This document shows positions 25,053-34,003 of a DNA stretch of 62,528 bases, piece after piece (position 1 is the stretch's first letter; every line of letters begins with the position of its first letter). The notes under the pieces are model-generated. The model did not search any database. It was not told the origin of the DNA and worked only from the letters and a program-made list of their open reading frames with translations. The translations under genes and the position numbers were made by a program. Origin of the DNA: an uncultured Pelagibacteraceae bacterium (GTDB lineage Bacteria > Pseudomonadota > Alphaproteobacteria > Pelagibacterales > Pelagibacteraceae); contig CACOJX010000005.1 in the NCBI GenBank assembly GCA_902627645.1, positions 1 to 62,528 on the forward strand. The letters are read 5' to 3'.

Positions 25053-26240
25053 ATGAAATCAAAAAAAAGAATTGTTTTAGCTTACTCTGGTGGTTTAGAT
25101 ACGTCCATAATTCTTAAATGGTTACAAGAAAACTATAATGCTGAAGTTATTTGTTACACAGCAGATATTGGACAAGAGATCAATGTAAAAAGAATTAAAT
25201 CTAATGCAAAAAAGTTTGGGGTTAAGAATGTAATTATCAAAAATTTGAAGGATATTTTTGTAAGAGATTACGTGTTTCCAATGATCCGTGGCCACGCAGT
25301 TTATGAGGGTATGTATTTATTGGGAACATCCATTGCAAGACCATTAATTGCAAAGGATCAAATAAGAGTTGCACAAAAATATAAAGCATTTGCAGTTTCT
25401 CACGGTGCAACTGGAAAAGGAAATGATCAAGTAAGATTTGAGCTTGGGTATCATTACTTTGGACCGAAAATTAAAATAATAGCACCTTGGAGAATATGGA
25501 AATTAAAATCGAGAACAGATTTAATTAATTATGCAAAAAAAAATGGTATACCTATTCCAAAAGATAAAAAAGGACAGTCTCCTTTTTCAGTAGACGATAA
25601 TTTATTTCATACTTCGACAGAAGGAAAAGTTTTAGAAAATCCAAAAAATGCTGCTCCTGAATTTATTTTTCAAAGAACAATTTCACCAGAAAAAGCTCCA
25701 AACAAATCGACGATTGTTTCCATAACATTTAAAAATGGAGATCCAGTTAGTGTTAATGGAAAAAAATTTAAACCCTCAAAATTACTTGAAAAATTAAATC
25801 AATTAGCTGGAAAAAATGGTATTGGAAGAGTTGACCTGGTGGAAAATAGATTTCTTGGTATAAAATCAAGAGGAGTTTATGAAACTCCTGGGGGAACATT
25901 ATTAATTCATGCTCATAGAGCCATTGAGTCCGTAACATTAGATAAAGAGACGATGCATAAAAAAGATTTGATCATGCCTAGATATGCTCAATTAATTTAT
26001 AATGGATATTGGTATTCAAAAGAAAGATTTAAACTTCAAAAGATCGTAGATCTTAAAAGAAATAAAGTGAATGGATTAGTTAAATTAAAACTTTATAAAG
26101 GAAATATCTCTATTCAATCAAGAATGACAAAGAGTAAAGCATATTCAATGAAAAAAGTTTCTTTTGAGGAAAATAAAACCTTTAACAAATCTAACGTAGA
26201 AAGATTTATTAATTATCATAAGAAAAAACTATATAATTAA
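25053..26240 (+). CDS. argG: Argininosuccinate synthase
   Basis: Joins citrulline and aspartate with ATP in arginine synthesis. The 395 residues begin with the PP-loop LAYSGGLDTSIILKWL and contain SHGATGKGNDQVRFELGY, the ATP/citrulline site, plus SVDDNLFHTSTEGKVLENP and YETPGGTLLIHAHRAIESV. Length matches the common bacterial form. A weak 6-bp hairpin (26251-26268) follows but has no clean T-tract. Confidence 0.96.
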   Translation: MKSKKRIVLAYSGGLDTSIILKWLQENYNAEVICYTADIGQEINVKRIKSNAKKFGVKNVIIKNLKDIFVRDYVFPMIRGHAVYEGMYLLGTSIARPLIAKDQIRVAQKYKAFAVSHGATGKGNDQVRFELGYHYFGPKIKIIAPWRIWKLKSRTDLINYAKKNGIPIPKDKKGQSPFSVDDNLFHTSTEGKVLENPKNAAPEFIFQRTISPEKAPNKSTIVSITFKNGDPVSVNGKKFKPSKLLEKLNQLAGKNGIGRVDLVENRFLGIKSRGVYETPGGTLLIHAHRAIESVTLDKETMHKKDLIMPRYAQLIYNGYWYSKERFKLQKIVDLKRNKVNGLVKLKLYKGNISIQSRMTKSKAYSMKKVSFEENKTFNKSNVERFINYHKKKLYN

Positions 26241-26297
26241 TAAATATTGAGACAAATTATAGTTTGTCAAAATTATTTTAAGTTATATCTTAGAATT

Positions 26298-26756
26298 ATG
26301 GAATCATTTAAAAATTGGATGAAGGATACTGCAAACATTTTATTCGATGACAGTAAAAATGATCTCCGATCTCTTCCAAAAACTGTAAGATTACAAATTC
26401 TATTAGTTCTAAGTTTTATTTGGACAACAGTATTTAGTTTATATGTTTTCTCATATACTACTTTCGTATTTGGTTGGACTGGACTTTTTTTAGCGCATAT
26501 TGGTTTGATATTTGCTGTTTATCTAACATTCAAACATTTCCATAGAGCAGAAGAAAATTCAGCCAGTGTCTTTAAAACAAAAAATTTTGACCCCTTCAAA
26601 ATAATGGTGCTCGTCTTTGTAATTGTGTTTATATTTGTTTTTTCTAAAGGAATTGAAGTGTTAACTAGTCCAAACCCATATTCTTATTCGATTCCATATG
26701 AAGGGTCTTCAAAATCAGTGTTTGAAAAATGGCTACCTTTTAGTAAAGATAAGTAA
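26298..26756 (+). CDS. Hypothetical membrane protein (three TM segments)
   Basis: No family recognised. From the ATG at 26298 it has 152 residues with a charged amphipathic start (ESFKNWMKDTANILFDD) and three membrane segments, separated by a basic stretch (KHFHRAEE). The frame continues 17 codons upstream to a TTG, but those codons run through an AT-rich hairpin and are not convincing, so I use the ATG. It shares one base with the psiE-like gene (TAATG), so the two are probably coupled. Confidence 0.65.
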   Translation: MESFKNWMKDTANILFDDSKNDLRSLPKTVRLQILLVLSFIWTTVFSLYVFSYTTFVFGWTGLFLAHIGLIFAVYLTFKHFHRAEENSASVFKTKNFDPFKIMVLVFVIVFIFVFSKGIEVLTSPNPYSYSIPYEGSSKSVFEKWLPFSKDK

Positions 26757-27136
26757 TGGAAAAGATAGCAAAAAATTTACAGTTATTATTAATGTGTATT
26801 ATTTTAATAAGTACTGTTATTGCTGTTGGAATAGAGATTTATAAAATGTTACAAAATCGATCAGTAACTTTAGCTGATTTACTTTTAATGTTTCTATATT
26901 TAGAAGTTCTTGCAATGGTTAGAGTTTTTTGGAACCAACAATCAATCAGCATTACATTGCCGCTATTAATTGCTATTACTGCTTTAGCACGATTTATAAT
27001 TCTCCAAGGAAAAGAAATGGATCCAACTGCTCTAGTATATGAAGCTGTAGCTATAGTTCTTATTGCTGGTGCTATTGTAATTCTAAGACTAAGACATAGT
27101 GATAAGTTAGGCCTAAAGAAAAAAAAATCAAAATAG
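26756..27136 (+). CDS. PsiE-family membrane protein
   Basis: The 126 residues form four hydrophobic segments with the family-typical DLLLMFLYLEVLAMVRVFW and ITALARFIIL stretches, followed by a Lys-rich tail (LGLKKKKSK). PsiE is known as phosphate-starvation-inducible in E. coli; its function is unknown. I see no Pho-box-like sequence upstream. It follows the three-helix protein with a one-base overlap. Confidence 0.8.
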   Translation: MEKIAKNLQLLLMCIILISTVIAVGIEIYKMLQNRSVTLADLLLMFLYLEVLAMVRVFWNQQSISITLPLLIAITALARFIILQGKEMDPTALVYEAVAIVLIAGAIVILRLRHSDKLGLKKKKSK

Positions 27137-27142
27137 TTTTAT

Positions 27143-28282
27143 ATGAAATTTGAAACCTCAAGGGCTAAGGCCTTAGATAAATTAAACTATTTTATTGAAA
27201 ATAATCTCTCGGCATATTCAAAGCTGAGAAATTTTGACTTTGGACCAGAAAATAGGTCAAATATTTCCTGTTTGTCTCCATATGTTACTCATGGAATAAT
27301 TGATGAAAAAGAAATAATTAAAAGATCACTTGGTAAATTTTCCTTTTCAAAAAATGAAAAATTTATTCAGGAAGTTTTATGGCGCACATATTGGAAAGGC
27401 TGGTTGGAATTAAGACCAAATGTTTGGTCGGATTACTTAATTGAATTAAGTAAAATTAGAGATGATTTTAAAAATAACCAGAACTATCTAAACGCAATAG
27501 ATGGCAAAACAAATATTGAATGCTTTAATTCTTGGGTAAATGAATTAAAAGATCATAATTATTTACATAACCACACAAGGATGTGGTTTGCTAGTATCTG
27601 GATTTTTACATTAGAATTACCTTGGCAGTTAGGTGCAGAATTTTTTATGCAACATCTCTACGATGGAGATGCTGCTTCAAATACTCTCGGATGGAGATGG
27701 GTTGCGGGAATTCAGACAAAAGGAAAACATTATTTAGCAAGCGAATGGAATATCAAAAAATTCACTAATAATAGATTTAGTAATATCAAATTAAATGAGA
27801 ATGCACTTTCAAAGATATCTGAAAAAACATACTCGATAATTAAACAAGATTTTAATAATCCTCAAACTATTGAGGATAGAAATTTATTAATTTTTGAAAA
27901 TAATCTTTCTTTTGAAATCACTGATTTTTATAATAATAAATTTAGAAAAATTTATTTAATTTCCAATAAGAATGAAAATAGGTTTATCAAATTAGGTGAA
28001 AAAGTAGTGAAATTTAAATCTCTACTTATTAGTGATCAGGAGCAAAGATTAAAAAATAATTCTATTGATTGTGAGATCATCGATATAAGTGAAATAAAGA
28101 ACATTCAAAATAGTTATGCTTTGTACCCCTCAGTTGGTGAAAACTTAGATTATTTGTATTCAAATAGTATAAAAATAGATTTTTTGTATAGAAAACTTGA
28201 TCAACATTCTTGGCAATATTGTAACAAAGGATTTTTCAATTTTAAAAATTATATTCCTAAAATAATTTCAACTTTTAATTAA
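27143..28282 (+). CDS. Photolyase/cryptochrome-like FAD-binding protein with apparently reversed domain order
   Basis: Residues 1-210 match the helical FAD-binding domain of photolyases: ISCLSPYVTHGIIDEKEI (41-58), EVLWRTYWKGWLEL, YLHNHTRMWFASIWI and DGDAASNTLGWRWVAG (174-189). The alpha/beta antenna domain that normally precedes it is missing; the protein starts where the FAD domain would. Residues 246-340 instead look like an alpha/beta fold (RNLLIFENNLSFE, KFRKIYLISN, CEIIDI), as if that domain moved to the C-terminus. DNA repair or light sensing is possible; function is not established. The stop overlaps the convergent gene by 4 nt. Confidence 0.75.
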   Translation: MKFETSRAKALDKLNYFIENNLSAYSKLRNFDFGPENRSNISCLSPYVTHGIIDEKEIIKRSLGKFSFSKNEKFIQEVLWRTYWKGWLELRPNVWSDYLIELSKIRDDFKNNQNYLNAIDGKTNIECFNSWVNELKDHNYLHNHTRMWFASIWIFTLELPWQLGAEFFMQHLYDGDAASNTLGWRWVAGIQTKGKHYLASEWNIKKFTNNRFSNIKLNENALSKISEKTYSIIKQDFNNPQTIEDRNLLIFENNLSFEITDFYNNKFRKIYLISNKNENRFIKLGEKVVKFKSLLISDQEQRLKNNSIDCEIIDISEIKNIQNSYALYPSVGENLDYLYSNSIKIDFLYRKLDQHSWQYCNKGFFNFKNYIPKIISTFN

Positions 28283-28500
28283 AACCACCTAAACATTCCA
28301 ATAATTCCAGCCGTAGCATAAAAGAATTGTAAAAATAATATTCCTCTATGACCACCCCTATAAGCCCAAATTCCAATTAAAATTGCAGATATTAATAATA
28401 AGCAAAAACCAAAAAACTCTATACCAATATTCATAGCTACAAATAAAGAATACAATATTGCAGTGATAACCCCTGCCCACTCAAAAATTTTATTATTCAT
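28279..28500 (-). CDS. Small membrane protein, 73 aa
   Basis: A short hydrophobic protein with two or three membrane segments (WAGVITAILYSLFVAMNIGI, FFGFCLLLISAILIGIWAY, GILFLQFFYATAGIIGMF) and a glycine/arginine loop RGGHRG. I cannot assign a function. It overlaps the upstream glutamine amidotransferase gene by 4 nt (ATGA), so it is co-translated with it, and it converges on the photolyase-like gene with shared stop bases (TTAA). Confidence 0.65.
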   Translation of the reverse strand: MNNKIFEWAGVITAILYSLFVAMNIGIEFFGFCLLLISAILIGIWAYRGGHRGILFLQFFYATAGIIGMFRWF

Positions 28501-29216
28501 AAAAGTTTTTTAAAATTATTATAAAGAATCTTAGAATAATTATTCATATCTGTCATATTTTCTTTTGCTGATTTATCAAATTTTTCAAGTGCACCATCAC
28601 CTAATTGATCTTCTAATGCTTTTTTATACTCTGGCACACATCCCCACTCATTAACCGTTGTATTTTTAATTTCGATATGAAACTGGATTCCATAAGCATG
28701 ATTTTGATATTTAAAAATTTGAAATTTAGTAACTGGAGATGAAGCTAATAAAATAACATCTTTATTATGTTCTATTCCTTGAACCTCATATGAATGCCAT
28801 TGCAAACTTTTAATTTTATCTGGAAATTTAGAAAATAAATTATCTTGATTTTTTGCTTTGGTAAAATTTATATCCATCATGCCAATTTCAGCTGGACTGG
28901 ACTTTACAACTTTACCTCCAACTACTTCACCTAATAACTGGCAACCTAAGCAGAAACCTAGATAAGGTTTTTTTAGATCAACAACAAACTCTTTAATTTT
29001 TTTTTTTTCTTCAATTAACCAAGGATATTCTTTTTCCATAAAAGTATCCATTGGACCACCCATGCAAAACATTCCATCAAATTCACTTAAATTATTTGGA
29101 ATTTTTTCACCTTGATCTAGCTCAATTGTAGTTAGATTAAATCCATCAGCTAACATGAGATCTTTTATGTAACCAGGATCTTCAATTTTAATATGTTGTA
29201 AAATTATTATGTTCAA
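28497..29216 (-). CDS. Class I glutamine amidotransferase-like protein
   Basis: A stand-alone GATase1 domain of the GMP-synthase-like type, 239 residues. The nucleophile elbow GFCLGCQLL has Cys89 in the catalytic position, and the His-Glu pair is seen in IQFHIEI; the GGPMDTFMEKEYPWL segment is typical of the GuaA-like hydrolase group. These enzymes release ammonia from glutamine or cleave gamma-glutamyl bonds; the partner or substrate is unknown. It lies 5 nt downstream of the DUF2256 gene and is followed by a small membrane protein. Confidence 0.85.
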   Translation of the reverse strand: MNIIILQHIKIEDPGYIKDLMLADGFNLTTIELDQGEKIPNNLSEFDGMFCMGGPMDTFMEKEYPWLIEEKKKIKEFVVDLKKPYLGFCLGCQLLGEVVGGKVVKSSPAEIGMMDINFTKAKNQDNLFSKFPDKIKSLQWHSYEVQGIEHNKDVILLASSPVTKFQIFKYQNHAYGIQFHIEIKNTTVNEWGCVPEYKKALEDQLGDGALEKFDKSAKENMTDMNNYSKILYNNFKKLL

Positions 29217-29221
29217 TAATC

Positions 29222-29350
29222 TTAACTTAGCTTAGAACACTTCTTAGAACAATATTTTACTCTCTCCCAATTTAATCTCCATTTCTTACGCCAAACAAAA
29301 GGTCTTTTACAAACAGGGCAAATTTTTGAAGGAAGATTTTCTTTTTTCAC
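29222..29350 (-). CDS. DUF2256 protein, 42 aa zinc-ribbon-like
   Basis: A tiny gene. From GTG at 29350 it encodes [18 protein letters not shown] and [19 protein letters not shown], matching DUF2256 from end to end, with Cys11, Cys14, Cys34 and Cys38 as a likely zinc site. The GTG shares a base with the photolyase stop (TAGTG), so translation should be coupled. From memory, DUF2256 genes are often next to photolyase-related genes in marine bacteria, which supports a linked role; its function is unknown. Confidence 0.85.
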   Translation of the reverse strand: MKKENLPSKICPVCKRPFVWRKKWRLNWERVKYCSKKCSKLS

Positions 29351-30840
29351 TAGATTGTATTTTGTTTAATAAATTTGTCTGCAGCTAACAAAATCAATTT
29401 TTTTCTATCAGTTTTCATTTTATCAAAAATTCTTACCATCATAGAAAGTCTTGGATTTTTCAAAAAAAATTTTCTATTACGATCAATAAATCTCCAGTAC
29501 AGTCCGTCCATGATGTTGCACCAATCACCCTTTTTAAAATCCATCATTTTCATAAAGTAGCTAGAACCACATATATAAGGTTTGGTTGCAAATATTCCTC
29601 CATCACTAAACAATCCCATACCATAAACATTAGGCACCATTACCCAATCTGAAGAATCTACAAACATCTCCATAAACCATTTATAAACAATAGTAGGTTT
29701 TATTTCACAAAGATTCATAATGTTAGATAAAATCATTAATCTTTCAATGTGATGAGACCATCCATGATTTAAAGCATTCTTAATTGCATAATCAAGAGGA
29801 GGTAATCCAGTTGTGCCTTCATACCAAGATTTTTTCATTTTTCTATTTTGTTTAAAGAAATTTCCAGTTTCCATTTCTTTTGAATAACTTTGATAAATTC
29901 CTCTCATAAATTCTCTCCAACCAATTACCTGACGAATGTAACCTTCTAGTGAATTTAATCTTATCTTTTTACTTTTATGAAACTCTAAAACTTTTTTAAT
30001 AATAAATTCTGGAGTGATCAAACCTAAGTTAATGTATGGACTTAATGCACTATGAAATAAAACATTATTTTTTTGATCAACAGCATCCTCATAATCTCCA
30101 AATAGATTTGATTTCTCTTTTATAAAAAAATTTAAAAGCTTGATGACATCATTATATTCTGTAGCGAACCAAAAATTATCAGTTTTCCCTGGATGATCTT
30201 TGAATAATTTTTCAATAATTGGTTTTAATTTTTTAGTATGATTAGTTTCGTTTATTTTTGGTAATTTGGGAATTAAAATATTTTTTGGTAATTTATTTCT
30301 ATTATCTTCATCAAAGCTCCATTTACCTCCGATTGGATTTCCATCTGAACCCATCAAAATCCCCGATTTTTTTCTGACATCTTTATAAAAAGTTGCCATG
30401 AACGGTTTTTTTGATTTAGATAAATATTGTTTAAATTCCTCTCTTGAATTTAAAAACATTGGAGTTTGTATAACATTCCATTTTATTTTTTCTTTTTTAA
30501 GAAATTGATGAATTTTTTTTTCAAAAAATTTATCTTCAATTTCAAAGCTTGAAATCTCTTTTATTTTTTTTGAACTAATTATTTTTTTTAATTTTTTAAA
30601 ATAATCATCCTTAAATTCTTTATCCTCAATTTTAACATATTCTAATTTAAATTTATCTTTTTTTAGATTATCCGCATGTGAGCGCATTGATGATAAGAAA
30701 AGAAGTATTTTTTGTTTATGATGTTTTTCATAAGTGCATAATTGGTAATCCTCAGCCATAAAAAACAGGTGGTCTTTTTTGAAGCGGTCCAAGTATTTTG
30801 ATGGAAATAATTGGTTACCCAGTATAAAAAATAACTTCAT
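29350..30840 (-). CDS. Deoxyribodipyrimidine photolyase-related protein (prokaryotic (6-4) photolyase/PhrB family)
   Basis: The 496-aa protein has an N-terminal alpha/beta domain ([10 protein letters not shown] start) and a helical FAD domain with [46 protein letters not shown] (363-374) and [15 protein letters not shown], all typical of this family. Members repair (6-4) photoproducts or act as cryptochromes and usually bind a 4Fe-4S cluster. Here the expected CxxC is replaced by Lys436 and Asp439, and the loop is shortened, so the cluster is probably absent. It forms a unit with DUF2256, a glutamine amidotransferase and a membrane protein. Confidence 0.88.
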   Translation of the reverse strand: MKLFFILGNQLFPSKYLDRFKKDHLFFMAEDYQLCTYEKHHKQKILLFLSSMRSHADNLKKDKFKLEYVKIEDKEFKDDYFKKLKKIISSKKIKEISSFEIEDKFFEKKIHQFLKKEKIKWNVIQTPMFLNSREEFKQYLSKSKKPFMATFYKDVRKKSGILMGSDGNPIGGKWSFDEDNRNKLPKNILIPKLPKINETNHTKKLKPIIEKLFKDHPGKTDNFWFATEYNDVIKLLNFFIKEKSNLFGDYEDAVDQKNNVLFHSALSPYINLGLITPEFIIKKVLEFHKSKKIRLNSLEGYIRQVIGWREFMRGIYQSYSKEMETGNFFKQNRKMKKSWYEGTTGLPPLDYAIKNALNHGWSHHIERLMILSNIMNLCEIKPTIVYKWFMEMFVDSSDWVMVPNVYGMGLFSDGGIFATKPYICGSSYFMKMMDFKKGDWCNIMDGLYWRFIDRNRKFFLKNPRLSMMVRIFDKMKTDRKKLILLAADKFIKQNTI

Positions 30841-30867
30841 AATTAAATATAACTAATAAAATTTTTT

Positions 30868-31578
30868 ATGTCAGAAAAATATCTAATTTTTGGTGCGACA
30901 GGTTCAATCGGATCTAGCTTAGCTGAGCAATTAGTTAATTCAGGAAATTCAGTTCATTTAGTAGGTAGAAATGAAAGTGAAACAAAAAGTGTTTCTGAGA
31001 AATTAGGTTGTACTTTTACCATTGCTGATGTTTTAGGAGATGGATTTATTGAAAAAGTTAAAAATGACATTTCAGAAATAAAAGGTGTTGCTTATTGTGT
31101 TGGTTCAATTGATTTAAAACCTTTGAGGATGGTCAATGAACAAGATTTTAATAAATGTATGAAATTAAATCTCTATTCGGCAGTTGAAGTTATTAAAGGT
31201 TATCAAGAAAGTTTAAAAAAAAATAAAGGTTCGGTAGTTTTATTCTCTACAGTTGCAGCACAACGAGGATTTACCAACCATGCAATAATTGCTTCAGCTA
31301 AAGCTGCTGTTGAGGGATTGACTGTTTCATTGGCAGCTGAATTTGCTCCTAACATAAGAGTTAACTGTATAGCTCCAAGTTTAACTAATTCTAAAATTGC
31401 GGAACCAATGTTAAAAAATAAAGCATTAGCAGACGGGATAGCAAAAGCCCATCCCTTAAAAAGATTGGGTGAGGGAAAAGACTCAGCTTCACTTGCAAAA
31501 TTTCTAATTACTGATGATAGCTCTTGGGTTACAGGTCAGATTATAGCTGTTGATGGAGGAAGATCAAAATTATCTTAA
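30868..31578 (+). CDS. Short-chain dehydrogenase/reductase, catalytic Tyr replaced
   Basis: A Rossmann-fold SDR of 236 residues with the nucleotide motif GATGSIGSS (9-17), VGRN after beta-2, Ser127 in VVLFSTVAAQ, NCIAPSLTNSKIAEP and the closing SSWVTGQIIAVDGG. The YxxxK active site reads IASAK (141-145): Lys145 is kept but the Tyr is Ile141. It may be a divergent or non-redox member. It faces the photolyase gene divergently across 27 nt and precedes an IsdG-like gene by 6 nt. Confidence 0.85.
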   Translation: MSEKYLIFGATGSIGSSLAEQLVNSGNSVHLVGRNESETKSVSEKLGCTFTIADVLGDGFIEKVKNDISEIKGVAYCVGSIDLKPLRMVNEQDFNKCMKLNLYSAVEVIKGYQESLKKNKGSVVLFSTVAAQRGFTNHAIIASAKAAVEGLTVSLAAEFAPNIRVNCIAPSLTNSKIAEPMLKNKALADGIAKAHPLKRLGEGKDSASLAKFLITDDSSWVTGQIIAVDGGRSKLS

Positions 31579-31584
31579 CAAATT

Positions 31585-31887
31585 ATGTATATTGCAATGA
31601 ATAGATTTAAAATTGTTCTTGGCAAAGAAAAAGAGTTTGAAGATGTTTGGAAAAATAGAGACACCCATCTTGAAGGTGTTCAAGGATTTAAGAATTTCAA
31701 TTTAATTAAAGGTGACACCAATAAAGAATATTCTCTTTATTCATCTCATAGCACATGGGAGTCAAAAGAAGATTTTATAAATTGGACTAAATCAGAAGCA
31801 TTTAGACTGGCTCATAAAAATGCAGCTCAGCACAAAGATTTATATTTAGGACCACCAGACTTTGAAGGCTTTGACGTAGTTTTTTAA
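31585..31887 (+). CDS. IsdG/HmoB-like haem-degrading monooxygenase (ABM fold)
   Basis: A 100-aa dimeric alpha/beta-barrel (antibiotic biosynthesis monooxygenase) protein. Asn6 (IAMNRF), Trp67 (NWTKSE) and His77 (LAHKN) occupy almost the same numbers as the IsdG catalytic residues Asn7, Trp67 and His77, so haem cleavage with iron release is the best guess. The EFEDVWKNRDTHLEGVQGF segment is typical of the family. It lies between the SDR and the sugar-dehydrogenase-like gene. Activity is inferred. Confidence 0.75.
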   Translation: MYIAMNRFKIVLGKEKEFEDVWKNRDTHLEGVQGFKNFNLIKGDTNKEYSLYSSHSTWESKEDFINWTKSEAFRLAHKNAAQHKDLYLGPPDFEGFDVVF

Positions 31888-31892
31888 TTAAT

Positions 31893-32951
31893 ATGAAAAT
31901 TCTTTTCATATTACTAATCTTAATTTTTTCAAACATAGCCAAAGCAGAGGATTTTAATTTTAAAAAAATTGTAGATCTAAAAGATCCATGGGGATCAACT
32001 TTTATTGATAAAAATAATATTCTTATTACTGAAAAAGGCGGTTCTATAAAATTGGTGAATATAAACAATAAAATTATTAATTTAATAAATCATAATTTAA
32101 ATTTTCTTGAACATGGTCAAGGCGGTCTCCTAGATATTCTCTTCAATAAAAATTTTGTATATGTCACCTATACTGAAAATAGAGGTAATTGGAAAACAAG
32201 CACTTCAATTGCAAAAGCAAAATTTAATAATAAAGATTTAATCTTTGAAAATATTTTTCAAGCAAATCCACCAATCGATTCTGGATATCATTTTGGGTCT
32301 AGATTAGCGATCAAAGATAATTATCTATTTGCATCAGCTGGCGAGAGAGGGCAAGGCATGATTGCACAAGATCCTACCAAACATCCAGGGAGTATTATTA
32401 GAATAAATGTTGATGGAAGTATTCCTAAAGACAATCCTAAATTTAATGGTAAATCAGATTGGCTACCAGAAATTTATCAAATTGGAATTAGAAATCCTCA
32501 AGGTTTAACTTTATCTCCATTTGATGGAAAAATTTATATGAGTAATCATGGGGCAAAAGGTGGTGACTGGTTTGGCGAAGTAAAAAAAGGTGAAAATTAT
32601 GGATGGAAAATACTAGGTTGGGGAGGAAAAAATTATTCAGGTATTCCTATTGGTCCAAAATGGAAACCAGGTTTTACAAAAGCAATACAGTATTGGGTAC
32701 CTTCTATCGCAACAAGTGCGATAACTATCTACAAAGGTAATGAATTTAGCGAGTGGAATGGGCATGCTTTAATCACATCTCTCAAAGATCAATCATTGAG
32801 AAAATTGATTTTTAATGATTTATCTAGTGTAAAAGAGGACATTATCTTCAAAAATAAAATTGGAAGAATTAGAGATATACAAGTGCATCCTAATAATGGA
32901 AAAATATATTTCTTAGCAGGAGACAGTTTGTGGTTAATGGAAAAAAACTAA
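31893..32951 (+). CDS. PQQ-dependent aldose sugar dehydrogenase family protein (YliI-like)
   Basis: A periplasmic six-bladed beta-propeller, 352 residues, with signal peptide (cleavage near AKAED). Recognisable stretches are LEHGQGGLLDILF, HFGSRLAIKD, KHPGSIIRINVDGS, IGIRNPQGLTLSPFDGKIYMSNHGAKGGD and ENYGWKILGWGG, matching the soluble glucose/sorbosone dehydrogenase group. Family members oxidise aldoses with PQQ; whether this cell has PQQ cannot be told from this window. The end overlaps the next gene by 22 nt. Confidence 0.88.
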   Translation: MKILFILLILIFSNIAKAEDFNFKKIVDLKDPWGSTFIDKNNILITEKGGSIKLVNINNKIINLINHNLNFLEHGQGGLLDILFNKNFVYVTYTENRGNWKTSTSIAKAKFNNKDLIFENIFQANPPIDSGYHFGSRLAIKDNYLFASAGERGQGMIAQDPTKHPGSIIRINVDGSIPKDNPKFNGKSDWLPEIYQIGIRNPQGLTLSPFDGKIYMSNHGAKGGDWFGEVKKGENYGWKILGWGGKNYSGIPIGPKWKPGFTKAIQYWVPSIATSAITIYKGNEFSEWNGHALITSLKDQSLRKLIFNDLSSVKEDIIFKNKIGRIRDIQVHPNNGKIYFLAGDSLWLMEKN

Positions 32952-34003
32952 TTAAACTTCTATTTATTTTAGTTGGAATTTTTTTTTATAATTGTTTAAG
33001 TATTGCAATGGAAAAACCTTATCATCATTTGCCAGATGGAACTTTTAGAAATCCCGAAGGTTCACCAAAAAGAGACCCTAATGTAAAATGGTCTTACAAA
33101 ATTTTTAATCAAGAAAAAAAGAAGCTTGATATGACAGTGCCAAAAGAACATGTTGTAGATAAAGAAAAAGTTTTATTAGATCTTAAAAAATATCAGGAAG
33201 ATGATTATATTGCCTGGATAGGTCATGCTACTTTTTTAATAAAGTTAGGAGAAACCACAATAATAACTGATCCAGTATTTTCAAAAAATGCAGGTCCATT
33301 AATCTTTGGACCAGACAGATTTACTGAACCGGCTTTGACACTTAATGAAATTCCAAAAATAGATTTGTTTTTACTTACTCATAATCATTATGATCATCAA
33401 GATATGTCTACTATTAGAAAATTTCCTTATAAAGATACAAAAGTTTTACTTCCTTTAAGACTAGGTAAATATTTTAAAAGATACAAAGATGTTAATGAAA
33501 TGGACTGGTATGATGAAATTAAGATTAATGATAATCTTAAAGTAACATTTCTACCAGCTGTTCACTGGTCAAAAAGGAGTTTAACTGATACGAACAAAAC
33601 TTTGTGGGGAAACTTTCTTATTGAATATAAAGGAAAAAAAATATTATTTGGCTGTGACACTGGAATTGGGGATGTTTATAAAGAGATTGGAAACAAGTAT
33701 GGTCCAATTGACCTGACATTTATCAACATAGGTGCATACAACTTCTACCCCATAATGCCCTATAAAGATAAATCAGTTTATCATACTAACCCGGAGGAAG
33801 CGTTAGAAGTTGCACAAAATTTAAAAAGTAAAAAAGTTATTGGAATGCACTGGGGAACTTTTGTTCTCTCTCTTGAGCCAATTATGGAACCACCAATTAG
33901 ATTTAAAGCAAGTGCTGAAAAATATGGGTTTAAAAAAGAAGATGCTATTATTTATAAAATAGGTGAGTTTGGATCGTTAAGAAAAATACTTAACTATAAT
34001 TAA
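32930..34003 (+). CDS. Metallo-beta-lactamase-fold hydrolase (NAPE-PLD/UlaG-like), exported
   Basis: A metal-dependent hydrolase of 357 residues with IGHATFLIKLG, then the metal motif THNHYDHQD (His151, His153, Asp155, His156), a further His in AVHWSKRS, FGCDTGIGD and IGMHWGTF, close to the NAPE-phospholipase D/UlaG subgroup. An N-terminal hydrophobic stretch suggests export or anchoring. The start is GTG at 32930 with GGAGA 7 nt upstream, inside the previous gene. The substrate is unknown. It ends sharing bases with a convergent stop (TTAA). Confidence 0.85.
   Translation: MVNGKKLIKLLFILVGIFFYNCLSIAMEKPYHHLPDGTFRNPEGSPKRDPNVKWSYKIFNQEKKKLDMTVPKEHVVDKEKVLLDLKKYQEDDYIAWIGHATFLIKLGETTIITDPVFSKNAGPLIFGPDRFTEPALTLNEIPKIDLFLLTHNHYDHQDMSTIRKFPYKDTKVLLPLRLGKYFKRYKDVNEMDWYDEIKINDNLKVTFLPAVHWSKRSLTDTNKTLWGNFLIEYKGKKILFGCDTGIGDVYKEIGNKYGPIDLTFINIGAYNFYPIMPYKDKSVYHTNPEEALEVAQNLKSKKVIGMHWGTFVLSLEPIMEPPIRFKASAEKYGFKKEDAIIYKIGEFGSLRKILNYN

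Noticed and set aside
26251-26268. Terminator after argG
   Set aside because: Only a 6-bp A-T-rich stem with an interrupted T-run; too weak to call.
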